From assembly GCA_035222895.1 (NCBI GenBank), contig JAVYIG010000096.1, positions 890,508 to 954,507 on the forward strand: 64,000 nucleotides of DNA, written 5' to 3'. Positions within the stretch are counted from its first letter, which is position 1; every line of letters starts with the position of its first letter. The position numbers and the translations under genes were made by a program. The notes beneath the pieces were generated by a model. It worked only from the letters and a program-made list of their open reading frames with translations. It did not search any database and had not been told where the DNA came from. This DNA is from Strongylocentrotus droebachiensis (Eukaryota > Echinodermata > Echinoidea > Camarodonta > Strongylocentrotidae). Of this stretch, positions 45,501 through 57,400 are shown in pieces.

Positions 45501-48015
45501 GTTATGTACCGTTGCGATTAGAATTCGCATTCGGTATATCAACATTACTCGGTGTTAAAACGGTGTATGTTAAAAGTGCTTTATGTTTTGTGTAAGGGCA
45601 TATTCTTCTGTGGATATTCTTACATGTATTTTGTATTTTGCTTTTGTTGCATGCAACCTGATTGATATGTGTATATACCTTTACCCGACTCATCACTTAT
45701 TTATACCGAACGGATATGAATAATGTAACTACTAACTTTAAAGTCGTTTGAATGTGAGTGAGCTCGTGATGGATCATGGGTGATGTGAATGGCCATTTGA
45801 GTGTGAACGTGGGCGAGAGAGGGCTAGAGAGGGCTAGAGATAAGTATTATTTAATATTGTATTATAATGTTTTGTTATAAATATTAGATACTGTATAATT
45901 TTTCTAAAGGGTCTAAGGTTAGAAATGTCTTAGTAGCGGTTTAACAGCTGTCGAGTTAACTGATGACCAAGTAATTAATTCAAAGTTAAGCCATTGCATG
46001 TATAACAGTGACTGACATATTATAAAAGAAAAAGGTAATAGTTTTAATTTAAGATGAGATTGGAATGAGCTTTGAACGTGATTAAAACCATTTAAAATCA
46101 GGAAAATACCAATTCATGATATTACCAAGAGGCAATTTTCTGATGCATCAATATCTTTTAAGAACACATTTCTCTCTTTTATTTTTCTCAATTTATTGTT
46201 CCTGAAATTAATCTATCAACATATGCGATAATGGGGAAAAAAGTAGAATGATCTGTGGCTGTAGTTGTGCCATTAATGAGATTTCCAATTGCTGCACACT
46301 TTACAGAATGGAACTAAATGTGTCGTTCATTTTGTTACCATTTTTGCAGTTAAGTTTAACTTTTAGAAACTTTCGTTTACGTTCTTTCTTTTGTTCTTTA
46401 TTATTACCAAGTCTTATTTTAATAGCACTAAAGATATATCTATATATAGACGCAAGATAAAGCATTTGAGACACGTGGAAAAAAAGGAAAAGAGTTGAGT
46501 TACATAAAGGTTTTAATGCCACATGGTCGTTACTCCTCACCATGGTGTTACTCCGTTGACAGCGCTAAAAGGGGTTATCTCCAATTAAGCCTGCTTTTGA
46601 TGAAAAAAGCTCGCTCACAAGGCAGTGCATCTCCATGCAGCCTGCAGCGTATCTCCATGCAGCCTGCAGCGTGGTGTGGATAATGGCCAGTGGCATTTGA
46701 ATCCTTTTGCAACTGCAGTTCTTATTTATTAATTGACTAATGCTGTGTAAACGATGTACATAAATGTATCATATGATGTGCTGGACTGCCATAGTGTACC
46801 GTGGTAAAGTTAGTGTTGTATGTGGTAGTCTCTAGTAGTCGCTATCTAGATGTAGTCGTTAGGAAATGCTATTTAACCCTTTCCTTGCCTTATGATGGGA
46901 ATCGTACAGAAGTCAGAGACCAACTTACGACAAGGATAGGTTTACACAGTATATAGCTTGCTTACTTACAGTACATTGCAATATAGTCAGTATGTATCAT
47001 TTGACTTTAATTTTTAAAAGACCAACATCGTTGTGATATATAAATATATATATTACAAAAAAGAAACCAAGTTATACATTAAGGAATATGTATGTATATT
47101 GTTCATAAACATTTCATGTCGATTTTTTTTTGTTCTGCCTGAAAACGTTTCACTGTTGATATATGGACTTCTTTTCTCACTTCATCTGTATTTACCATTG
47201 AGTCTAATCGCGCACTTTTGACGAAAGAAAAATTGGAGAAAAATTGAAAAAAAATTAAGAGGTATACTATAGTGAATAGGTTGTATGTTAGCTGTGTATT
47301 ATCGCTAGGATGTAGAGAGTTGTTACAGATATCAATTAGCCGTTTTCTATTGCCTAACAAAGGGTTACTGAAAAAGAACTGGATTATAAATACTGAATTT
47401 ATATTATCGTGCAAACACGTAATGTTAACTTATAATAAAACGAGACAAAATCCGTCTGCTAACTCACTCATTGTTGTTACTAATGCTATGGTGGCCAGCC
47501 TGAAGGGCCAAACTTAAGGTATTGTGATGTTTGTTTTAAATAGTGAAGCAATGTCAATTAAAAAATTCCTATGTTAAAAAATAATATGACTATGTGTACC
47601 TTGTTTCTATGACAGTCACGGTTATCAAATTAGAGCACAAGCATGGAGAGCTAAATATGACAAGTACAACCCTAAAGAAATGTTTCCTTGCTATTACATT
47701 GTCCGAAGCTCCGACGTAGGTGCGATCCCCAGTACATACAGACATTAATCCTGCTGCAGAGGGGCATATAAGTAATTATACTTGAAGCCCAACATCAAGG
47801 TAAATCAAGGTAGAGAAAGACACGCCACTAAGGTGAAAATATACATGGTTGGAATAATCTTTCTTCACCTCTTTTCATCAAATTATTGTGACAAAACGAT
47901 TTATAATTTGATGGATAAAGTTTCTATCTGGTCACAAATTTAGTGACCCATCTCTATGACTGATTGATTGATCAATAAAGTTCTGAGAGAAGATGTAAAC
48001 TTTGACCCTTGACCT
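45500..48015. other. No supported gene
   Basis: AT-rich spacer between convergent genes. A TAGAGAGGGC duplication at 45818-45838 and the 22-base duplication at 46629 are the only structure noticed. Short frames are unrecognised. Confidence 0.35.
46612..46672. repeat. Exact 22-base tandem duplication
   Basis: ATCTCCATGCAGCCTGCAGC plus GT occurs twice back to back at 46629-46672. Confidence 0.85.
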
Positions 48016-48017
48016 AA

Positions 48018-48300
48018 GCCTTCCGCATCATCTGGGAGATGTGTGATGGCTTCTGCTTCATGACCTCAAGCCAGATCTTCCTATCTTGTGACGTTCTGGT
48101 CGCTTCTGTAAGGGATCCCAGACATCTAGTAGCATAATCAGCATTTACACAATCTAGCAATTTCTTGGCTGGTCTGCCCCAGGGTCTATCACCGTGAATA
48201 TTAGAAGTTAGGAGTATCTTTGGGTATCTTGATGGTCTCATCCTGTTAACATGGCCAAAGAATCGCAGCCGTTTTTTGGCTATACTTACACATCAAGAAT
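48018..48300 (-). pseudogene. LINE ORF2 C-terminal fragment
   Basis: The minus strand reads RLRFFGHVNRMRPSRYPKIL, then GDRPWGRPAKKLLDCVNADY and SQDRKIWLEVM. The order FGHxxRM, GxRxxGRPxKxxxDC and a closing D-R-x-x-W is characteristic of the region downstream of the reverse transcriptase in non-LTR retrotransposons. Nothing of the catalytic domain is present, so it is a 5'-truncated dead copy. It lies between the convergent START and DNAAF1 genes. Confidence 0.75.
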
Positions 48301-48745
48301 TAATCGTAATTATTGTCACAATCATTCGATGAAGCAGGTAAAAAATAACTATTCCAACTTTATATTCAACAGTGTGTATTTCTATTAAATGTATGTAACG
48401 TATTTATTATACTGTAGTGAGTTACGTAGTTTAGCAAATGATACTTGCATGAAGTTGCGTCAGCAATGTGCAATTTATAAATGTTGAAGATCATTTTTTT
48501 TCACACAGACGTAGATCCAACTTCATACAAAATGGATTTTTTAAATATATTTATTGTCTTGATAAGGCTTAATATTAATTAAACTTTCATTCAGATAAGA
48601 ACTTAAATTTAAATTCAAACTATCATGCCTTGTGCATTCAAGATGCATATTTTCATGCCACTAGCAATGGTTAAGACACCTGAGACATATATGTACAGAG
48701 TATGAATAATGATACAAAACACAGTTTTCTAATCTTCAAAAACAC

Positions 48746-48756
48746 TTTTTATTTCA
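48746..48756 (-). terminator. Candidate poly(A) signal downstream of DNAAF1
   Basis: CTTTTTATTTC on the plus strand gives GAAATAAAAAG on the minus strand, an AATAAA hexamer 2.6 kb after the DNAAF1 stop. Other A/T-rich candidates are closer, so this is only one option. Confidence 0.2.
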
Positions 48757-48825
48757 AGGCAAATTTTTATATAAAGAACAGTTTCTGTTATCCTGCAACA
48801 GAAAGAGTATAAAGATGATGTTTTT

Positions 48826-49075
48826 CAACGCTATATACACATAATACAAGCTTAATCATTTCCATTTGATAAATATGATGTAAATAATAATACACACAAA
48901 GTAATCTGCCTGATATTGACATACACAAATATGTCAATTTTGAATATATTACGCTATATACACATAATACAATCTTAATCATTTCCATTTGATAAATACA
49001 ATGTAAATAATAATACACACAAAGTATTTATGATATTGACATGCACAAATATGCTAATTTTGCTAGGAAAAAAGC
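48826..49075. repeat. Two 123-base tandem units
   Basis: ACGCTATATACACATAATAC, TAATCATTTCCATTTGATAA and TACACACAAAGTA start at 48828 and again at 48951, differing at few positions. Location is within 2.6 kb beyond the DNAAF1 stop. Confidence 0.85.
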
Positions 49076-49688
49076 ATTTTCTCAACAAGCAACAGAAAAT
49101 GTTATACATAAATTAAACAAGGGTAGCGTCCCATAACCATCATAAGTACAAGTTCACCGATATCCCATTGAAAAACGTGTTAAATTCAGTACATGCACTT
49201 CAAAGAGTTGTCTGCCAATTTGTACTTAAGACCGCTTCCTGGAATGCTACCATGGACTGTAATGAACTAATGTAAAGTGTACACTTTCACACATCTGAAT
49301 ACATACGTGTAGCTTGAATGGATACAGGGACGGAAAGAGAAAATTCATGGTGTGCATTCTGATTACTGAATACCTCTGATATAAAAATGGGATTACATTT
49401 CAAAGGAAACGGGGAAAGCCTTACTTTTAGTAGCAACAGTAGAGAGCTTCAAGCACCAATTTACTACAAAGATATTATTTTTATCCCCATTGTGCATTCC
49501 TTGTGATGGGAAATATCATGTTGGGATTCGCCATTGAGGGGGGAATAGATAATTGGGATCATGTCACAGAACAGGAGTGTGTTTTCAGAAATGTCAGTTG
49601 AGGTCAGCAGGGCAAAAGGTCAAGGTTGAGGTCAAGTTTAGAGCAAATTATATTTTGAAATCCCACTCCTGACACCGCTTTCAGAAGT

Positions 49689-49940
49689 TAGCTTGAGTTT
49701 GCCAAATATTTTCGCTATTTTCAGCCTCAGGATATCACAACTAGCTCGGATGGGTGCAAATTAGCCCGCTATTTCCCAAATAGTGGGATATTTTGGAAAC
49801 AAGATCAATATTTCTCACAATATTTTATCAAATAAATATCCCGCTAATTGCAGCTGCGGACTGATAACAACACAAATTAGATGGATAATTTGCAGTCGGG
49901 ATAATTAAAATAGCGGGTTATTTGGCGGGTAACTCAAGCT
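49689..49940. mobile_element. Palindromic element (AGCTTGAGTT ends)
   Basis: AGCTTGAGTTTGCCAAATAT and TTTCGCTATTTT at the left mirror AAAATAGCGGGTTATTTGGC and GGGTAACTCAAGCT at the right. An inner pair (GCCCGCTATTTCCCAAATAG against the same right arm) suggests rearranged arms. It lies between the LINE fragment and DNAAF1. Confidence 0.5.
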
Positions 49941-50029
49941 GATGAAGACAGACCTATTGTCAAAGCTGTCTGTGGTGCAGTCTCTATCAAATATTTGCTC
50001 TGCACATTCTTTTTCAAGGGTTATATACA

Positions 50030-50190
50030 GTCAAACCTGCTTTAGTGACCACCTGTCTACAAAGATCACATTATTTGTTTCCCTTGAAAATGGTTTCTCA
50101 TTGAAACATGTACTAAAGGAACCTGTCTACAAAGACCACCTGTCTACAAAGTCCACTTTTTGTGTTTCCCTTGGGCGGTTGCCGCAGTTT
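50030..50190 (+). repeat. Dispersed repeat (CTTTAGTGACCACCTGTCTA)
   Basis: TCAAACCTGCTTTAGTGACC, GTTTCTCATTGAAACATGTA and TAAAGGAACCTGTCTACAAA recur at 51128-51290 and 55720-55850, and reversed at 29268-29450 (ATGTTCCTTTAATACAGG, AGACAGGTGGTC). In every copy the same frame reads KHVLKEPVYKDH, which explains the repeated short reading frames. Confidence 0.7.
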
Positions 50191-50355
50191 GACTGTACAT
50201 GCAGCTTGCCCTTACCGCCATTCCAGCATTGCATGTTACTGAAGCAAGTCACAAGAATCCTGCAGAGACTATGCTCTCAGTACAGAAGATATTCCAAAGT
50301 GAGAGACTTTACCCATATACTCCATCTAGTACCACAACCTAAAGATCCATGTCCT

Positions 50356-50624
50356 GGGGGGTATTCCATAAAGACTAAGATTGACTTAAAGTTGGACTTA
50401 ACTAATGTTTTCTCTTACCATTTACTGGCAATGGTCTCTAAAGGGACGTACACATCACGGTCACATATCTATAGAATTTACATTTTTTGATACTATTGAA
50501 GGAAAAAAATATTATCTAAAGATCATAATTGAGAGACCAATGGTGAGAGAAACAGTTGGCATGAATGGCCTGCCGTAGTGAAATTCCAACTTAAAGTCGA
50601 TCTTAGTCTTTGTGAAACACCCCC
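50356..50624. mobile_element. Hairpin MITE (GGGTGTTTCACAAAG family)
   Basis: Complete copy with GGGGGTATTCCATAAAGACT at the left and TCTTAGTCTTTGTGAAACAC at the right. It lies downstream of the DNAAF1 stop codon and may fall in its 3' UTR. Confidence 0.72.
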
Positions 50625-50842
50625 TGGTACTGGATTACAGTCTCTTCACCACTGGTACAAATGCATGCTGTCATTCTGCTCTCTGGAGTTTCTTCCATGC
50701 GGAACTACATCCTAAAGGTTTAGACTTGGTTCCGAAGCCAAGCTGAACCAGTGGTACCGATGTCTGCTGTTACCGATGTGTATCGTCAATATCTTGCAGT
50801 ATCTTCTCTCATCCATTTTCAATGTCTTCAAATTCTATACCT

Positions 50843-51002
50843 GGGCCCCGTCTTACAAAGAGTTGCGATTGATCCACATCAATCGCAAGTCCTCCAATCA
50901 ATCACAACTTTGCAATCTCCTATCTCTTATGTACAAAGTTGAGATTAATATCAATCGCAAATAAGTAGCTATTGATATTAACTCTTTGTAATATGGGGCC
51001 CA
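50843..51002. mobile_element. Hairpin MITE (GGGCCCCGTCTTA / TTGCGATT family)
   Basis: GGGCCCCGTCTTACAAAGAG mirrors CTCTTTGTAATATGGGGCCC. The middle carries TCTCTTATGTACAAAGTTG as in the other copies. It lies downstream of DNAAF1. Confidence 0.7.
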
Positions 51003-51034
51003 GGTTAAAAACAATGCAATGTTGGTAATACAAC

Positions 51035-51130
51035 CAGTTCCTAGACAAAAAAATCTGTCTGCATCATCTATCAATGGTGACACCCTAAGGACCCATGCCC
51101 TGGTATCTTGACCTGAGAGTTCTCATACGT
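51035..51130 (-). pseudogene. Duplicated copy of the DNAAF1 terminal coding tail
   Basis: Minus strand RMRTLRSRYQGMGP and TAG here match the authentic MRTLGSKYQGMGP and TAA at 51347-51385. Flanking downstream text is also copied (TTCCTAGACAAA / TTCCAAGACAAA; GACACCCTAAGGACCC / GACACCTTAAGGTCCC). CAAAGCAG-type AG before GTTTGCCAACGT could act as an acceptor keeping this frame. A third, more diverged copy is near 50340-50356. Confidence 0.65.
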
Positions 51131-51290
51131 TGGCAAACCTGCTTTAGTGACCACCTGTCTACAAGGACCACATTTTTTGTTTCTCTTGAAACCGATTTCT
51201 CATTGAAACATGTACTAAAGGAACCTGTCTACAAAGACCACTTTTTGTGTTTCCCTTGGGCAGTCGCTGTAGACAGGTTTGACTGTAGTA
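51128..51290 (+). repeat. Dispersed repeat (CTTTAGTGACCACCTGTCTA), second copy
   Basis: Near-identical to 50030-50190 and located between the authentic DNAAF1 terminal exon (ends 51347) and its diverged tail copy (51085-51130). It was therefore part of, or inserted into, the duplicated block. Confidence 0.68.
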
Positions 51291-51346
51291 GAGTCAGTTC
51301 CAAGACAAACAAAACTCTGTGGGCATCCTCCATCTATTAAGACACC

Positions 51347-51486
51347 TTAAGGTCCCATGCCCTGGTATTTTGACCCGAGTGTTCTCATAAGTTCGCTGTT
51401 GAGACCGCCCGTCTCATTCCGGTCCAATGTTGATCCTGCGTTTGCTGCCAGCTCCCAAATCTTCTGCTCAATCTCCTTCTGCCTCT
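51347..51486 (-). CDS. DNAAF1: DNAAF1 exon M (terminal exon with stop)
   Basis: It follows TTGAATAATGCAG and reads ERQKEIEQKIWELAANAG, STLDRNETGGLNSELM, RTLGSKYQGMGP and TAA. The phase matches exon L exactly (one base in, 140 bases to the stop). A diverged copy of its last codons lies 260 bases downstream on the minus strand. Confidence 0.82.
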
Positions 51487-54400
51487 CTGCATTATTCAAT
51501 CAATTAAAAAGAAAAAGAAAAGAACCATTGTTAACTCATTAAGGCAAACAACTATGAGGCCTAAACAAAAAATGCTGTATTGCCCTTAGCAATTATTCAG
51601 TTAATTAAAGAGAAAAGGAAAACAAATATTGTTAACTCATCAAGGCAAAGAACTATGAGGCCTAAAAATTAAATATGTTGTATTGCCCTTTGCGACCGAC
51701 CCCAAAATCTTGAAATATACGGTCAGCATTTAAAAAAAAAAAAAAAAATTCACCGTTAAAAAAAATATAAAAAAATAAAACCATTCAAAACTGAGAAATA
51801 TCAGCCTAAAGAGGGAGATGAACAAAAATTGGAAAAAAAAAAGACTGACCGACCCATGTTTTGGCACCTAAAGGGCAATAAAACATTTTTTTTAAGGCCT
51901 TATAGACATTCTAAAGCTCTTCAGTTAAAATCGCAAGAATCGCAACAACATAAACAGAAGTTAAAGTGCCCCAAACAAATAACGGGATGTGATTTAGGTC
52001 AGGAATCTGCAAAGCCCAAATTGATAAGCTGTGTAAGTCAATATGGCAAAATAAATATTTTCCTTTTATTTTTTGCTACCTTTTTTATTTGTATAGATCT
52101 GAAAAGAATGTACTAATTCTCTAAACTCAAATGTTAATCATCTAAATGACTTTCAAATATGCCTTTGTTCACACTGGACAAATAGTTAATGTACAATCAA
52201 ACTAAAGTCTTGTTCAGATATGAAGTGGCAAAACCACTGCATTTAAAAAAAAATTATGATAAAAAGGGTACTATGCTTCACATGTCAGTATTACAGCCTA
52301 AAGCTAAGTGAATCCATGCAGTTCCCATTCAATTACCGGTACACATACATTTATTTTTTCTCCTTCCTTTTTCCAGTACCGTGCGAGTCAAAAAAAAGTT
52401 TACACCTACAACATTGCTAAATTTTTTAAAAATCATATATGAACAGTAAATTATTATACATCTTATGAAAGAGTGTTTTATCCCAAATCATTTAGTATCA
52501 TTTTTGTGTGGTATGTGTTCACGCTTGGATGAACAGGAGGCATTGTTTGTGAGAGTGCAAAAATCAACTTGCGCCAAAGTGATGCAAAACCACTGCAATT
52601 TTGTTTTAATTATGATGAAAAGAGTACTATGCTTCAAATTTCTGTATTCTTATAGCCTAAAGCTAGGTGAATGCACGTAGGACCATTTTTCCAAGCGTTC
52701 ACTTACCGGTACACATAAAAATTAAAAAAACATGTTTTTTTCTTCTTATCTCCTTTCCTTTTTCCAGTAGTTTACAGCGTCATATCTGAACGAGCCTTTA
52801 GTGACAAAATACAAACCTTGTTCAGAAGTGAGGTATTCATCTCCTTTCCTCTCTTTAATCATTTCACTCTCCTCGTCAGCATCCTCCTGCCCCAGTGAGC
52901 CCCTCGCTGCACCATCACCATCACTCACAGGCCCCAGCTCTTCCACTAGGGGTCTGCTTACTGGTGCAGCTTCTTGCGATGTGGCAACCTCCTCCCCCAG
53001 AGAGTCTTTGGGTGCAGCACTGAACTGCTCTTTCAGCTGCCAGCTTCTTGGCAACCTCGTCTCCATGTCGCTGAACTCTGCCTTGAGTTGATCAAAGCTT
53101 TTCTCCTGTTGAGAGAAGAAAAAAAAATTGGCATGGTATTAACCCATTAGCAACTAGAGAATTTGTAAGAAGGGCCTTTTACTCACTGGAAGATGTTGCA
53201 ATATTATTACATAGTTGATGGTGGTGATGGTGATGGTGGTTATTTCACCTGACACTGCTAAGAAAGCAAAAATGCTTGTAAGTAAGCAACCAGATGGGTG
53301 ACGGCTTTAGATCTTCCCCGAAGGACCTGGTAATAAGGATTAATGCCTTACCAAAGGGCACTAGCGCATCGACTTGGTTTCAAACCCAGGTCACCAGATT
53401 GCGAGATCACTGCTCTACCGACTGAGCTATCGCGCCTTTTCAACATTTTGACATTGTTCTGAACGATATGAAACATGCGCTATTTTTCTATGCAGAATCC
53501 TACTGTAGACTTCATAAGGATTACGCATGTATAACATTATCACGTTGAACCTAAAATGATTACTATAGCACGTTGAAAACGGACTGGCAGTTTCAGGCGG
53601 TTCAGTGAGCAAAAGGAGGGGTGTTTTCGGGCGGTTTAGTTGCTAATGGGTCATGTTTTATACAGGGCTCCACACTGACCTTGCTGGAAGGGGGTTCGGC
53701 TGTAATTTGTTCAGTCTCTATGCATTAGCCTTATGTAAAACAAATGGGGAGGGGGTCTGGACTTGGCGCCAAGGTGTCCCGAGTGCATGTTAGTGTTGGG
53801 CCTGATTTAACCTCACAAGACAGGTCTATATGCATAGTTTCTGGACATGCACCACTTTGTGAATTCTGTGATATCATGGTTAGATATAGTTATTTCTTTC
53901 TTACATCTTTCAACACGTTTCAACTTTTTAATGAAACACTCATAATAACGATAATACTGCAGCACGTTAAGTACCCTTCTCCTGCCTTCATCAAATATGG
54001 AACAACACAGGGGTATATAGTTATGGTAGGAAAATATTATCTTACACCAGTAGGATTGGAAACGAAAGTCACGTGTGAACGACAACAAAGAATTTTACAA
54101 AGGACTGAAGAACAATTTATCAACCTACCTCTTTAGCATTGCCTTCGGATAATGTGATATCTTCAATCATACTCGTTGGGGACACCATAGCATCCCCTCT
54201 CCCTGTCGGCCGGCTTACTTCACTCTTGACTGGTTCAAACTCTTCTATGAGAATACGACTTGATGATGAGCGTTTGCTGTCATCCGTTGCTACGGAAACT
54301 GTTTGCTTGGTTGGAGTAATGTCTTCAATGAGTAGTTTCTGATGAGAGGGAAAGGGCCCAAAAGGGTATGAATCTATTATAATGAACAAACCTTCTAGAC

Positions 54401-57400
54401 TGTTCAATAAATCTTCCTTCAAGATAGTGACCCATATTCTTTAAAGGGATCTGGTAACTTTGTCTTAGATCCTTTAAAAAAATCCTTGAATTAGCTCATG
54501 CTGCTGTGATAATTATAAACCTTTAGGTCAGTCAGAAACCCCGTGACTTTTACAAGCCGATCGCCTATCTGATTATCAAGATATTTATGATTGAAAATCG
54601 GTCTATTGGGGAAAACGAGTATGGTAAAACCGGTCACTGGAAGGTTTTTAATTTTTTGAGGCACTTCTTGATCATTTCAAAGCGCAATTTGTTTAGGGCT
54701 TCATATAACACCATATCACAGACACAGATAACACGTAGGGCAATGCATCTCAGATTTAACATTGCAACGATCCCTTTAAAGGCAATCTGGCTTAACTCCA
54801 TCCCTCAACCCATTGTCTACTGGAACCTCATGTTCCCTGTATTAAGCCTATGGGGATTAGAGAACTCAGTAGTCAACAGGTTAAAGCAGGCCACACAAAT
54901 AATCTCTCTTTGTGCCACAGATTATTCCACTGTTTCCAATGCAATATTAATCTGTACCGGTGTCAAAAGTATTGTCATGGAGTTAATCACTCTATGCATT
55001 AAGGCAGGGTTTAAAAATACTTTAGTTCTTACTTTCTTCGGCCTCTCCATAGGCACCATTTAATATGAATATTGCTTTGTGCAACATTATGGCACTGACA
55101 AATTGCGTACTTTAGGGACCCGTTTCACTAAATTGGTATCAGTGACAATTAAATGACAGTTGTTGTTACAAGCTACTGAAATCCTTGCTTCTGATTGTTT
55201 ATCAGCAGATTTTTCACAGATTTTTGTCATTTGTCACTGAAAAAATGCTTTGTGAAACAGGTTTCCTGGTCTCGATTAGCTCCATGACAACTCTTTTAAG
55301 TTTTAACAATGGTATGGATAATTCTTAAACTGGAAACTGTTAAATAATCTTGAATCCCTTGGTATATCTATCCCATGATAAATACTATGTGGGACAAGGA
55401 GATTAATTGTGTGGCATATAAAGAGTAAAAATAAACATGGTTTAAAGTAAGGCGAGTTTCGACAATACAAGCCAGCGTGTATAACTATAATAGCCTGAGC
55501 TGTTGCAGCTTTATGTACTACTCCTTACACGTAGATAACTCTTAAAGAATTTGAAGCTCGTCTGAGGGTTGCGTGACACAGTAAAACAACTCCATTCTAA
55601 CATACTCATCAATAGAGCTACTTCCAAACTAAGAATAGAACATGATGTACAAAGTCAACAAGCTAGAATAGAATTGTTTTGCTGTGTCAGGCAACCCTCA
55701 GACAAGCTTCAAAATCTTTCTACAAAGATCACATTTTTTGTGTCCCTTCAAAACGGTTTCTCATTGAAACATGTACTAAAGGAACCCGTCTACAAAGACC
55801 ACTTTTTGTGTTTCCCTTCGGCGGCTGCTATAGACAGGTTTGACTGTATATTGAAGAGTTAGCACCCATAAACCATGTCATGATATTTCATTATTTTTCT
55901 TAATACATTCTCAAGCTTACATTTTCTGATTTTCTGGCCCACATCATCTCGTCTTCATCGATGTCCTCTAGGTCGGGAAGATCCTGTAAAAAGAAAGATT
56001 AGAATTCAACGCATACTTAATCACCCTGCCCAAAAAAAATGTTGGTATGAGCCAATAAGAATGACTCGAGGCTGTTAGAAGTACATTTTCAATTTACGAA
56101 TACAGCTCCTAATCTGAAATTTTCGCACTTGAGTCCGTTTTTGAATTTTGGAGATAAGATAAGTATCACATTTTGTGTAGATTAGTGACAGCTACCAAAT
56201 GATTTAATATTCTTTTAAAATTGATCTATGGAAGATATGAAAGCAGTTACAATTATTGTTCTGAACAACTGAAACTGGTGCATTTGATTGGCTGTGAGCT
56301 AATATGTTATAGAAATGCGGCATTCAATAAAAGGTTATCATACCTGCCGACCTTACTGTGCAAAAAAATAAGATTCACCTAAGACAAATTAGGAACGTTT
56401 CCTGATAACCACTGTAAGAGGAATATAGAGTTCACATATTATATAAATGGGAATTTATTCCTCAAAAATAAGAATAGTTGGCTATTATGGGTTTCATGAA
56501 AAGGGGCCTGATCTCTTTATACTTACATCAATGTTAATCTTTCCTTCATCGATATCTTCTGAAGATGTTGGTTGATCAGACCAAGCTGTTCGAGGGCTGA
56601 CTGAAGCTAAACCAAAAAATAATAAATTAATTAATAATTAACATGGTTGAAAACTTCTTTTTACACAATCCATTAAAAAAATTAGTAAATTCCAACGCAA
56701 ACAGCGTTCTTTGTCAGACTGAGGCCGTCGTAGATGATGTCCTTGCTGTTTTTGTTGCTGATGATGTCTTTGCTGTTGACCTTGGTGTTGTTCATGTTTC
56801 TGATATCATTGAGATGTTGTTGCCGTGGTTGTGAATGTTGTTATTGCTGTTATCTAACCACTTTAGTTGGTTTCTCTAGATCCAAATAAATAGATCTTCA
56901 TATAATTTTAAGTTCAGTCCTACAGATTCAGAGCTGCCAACCTTGTGCAACCAAAAAAGGGGAACCATGATGGCAGAACAAAAAGGAATTTCAAGCAAAA
57001 AAAAAAAAAAAAAATCATTAAAACAATAACCATGTGTGACACCCTTCTGATTCAGAAATGGTAACTCTTCATGCTGATATTTCCCTATTAGGACCTGAAG
57101 TTTATTTACAAGTAAGTAGTTTGTTGTTGTTGTTTTGGGGGTATTATCAGTGTTTCATTCTTTAAGAGAATATTTACGCCTTTCATTTTTTTAATTTTTT
57201 TTTTACTATTGAAAAAGTGATCAACATTTTAGGGCATTTGGTTGATGTGCAAAAAAAAAGAAAAAAAAAAAGAGTATTTTATGAAGAAAAACGTACTACC
57301 GTAAATTGGGAGAAAAACAAAATAAATCCGGGAAAAACGTAATGATAGGCAGCTCTGCAGATTGATATAATGTTGTTATCTTACCTGCTTTCTGCTGACT

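Noticed and set aside
49942..50490. 182-codon plus-strand frame
   Set aside because: It runs through an ACCACCTGTCTA repeat (KHVLKEPVYKDH, also at 51,128 and 55,720) and into a hairpin MITE.
52746..52816. Extension of DNAAF1 exon L to the stop at 52,746
   Set aside because: The extra residues come from a dispersed repeat and a phase-matched terminal exon exists at 51,486-51,347.
54587..55063. 158-codon plus-strand frame
   Set aside because: It covers the 390-base dispersed repeat and the small TTAA palindrome; DNAAF1 on the other strand has its intron here.
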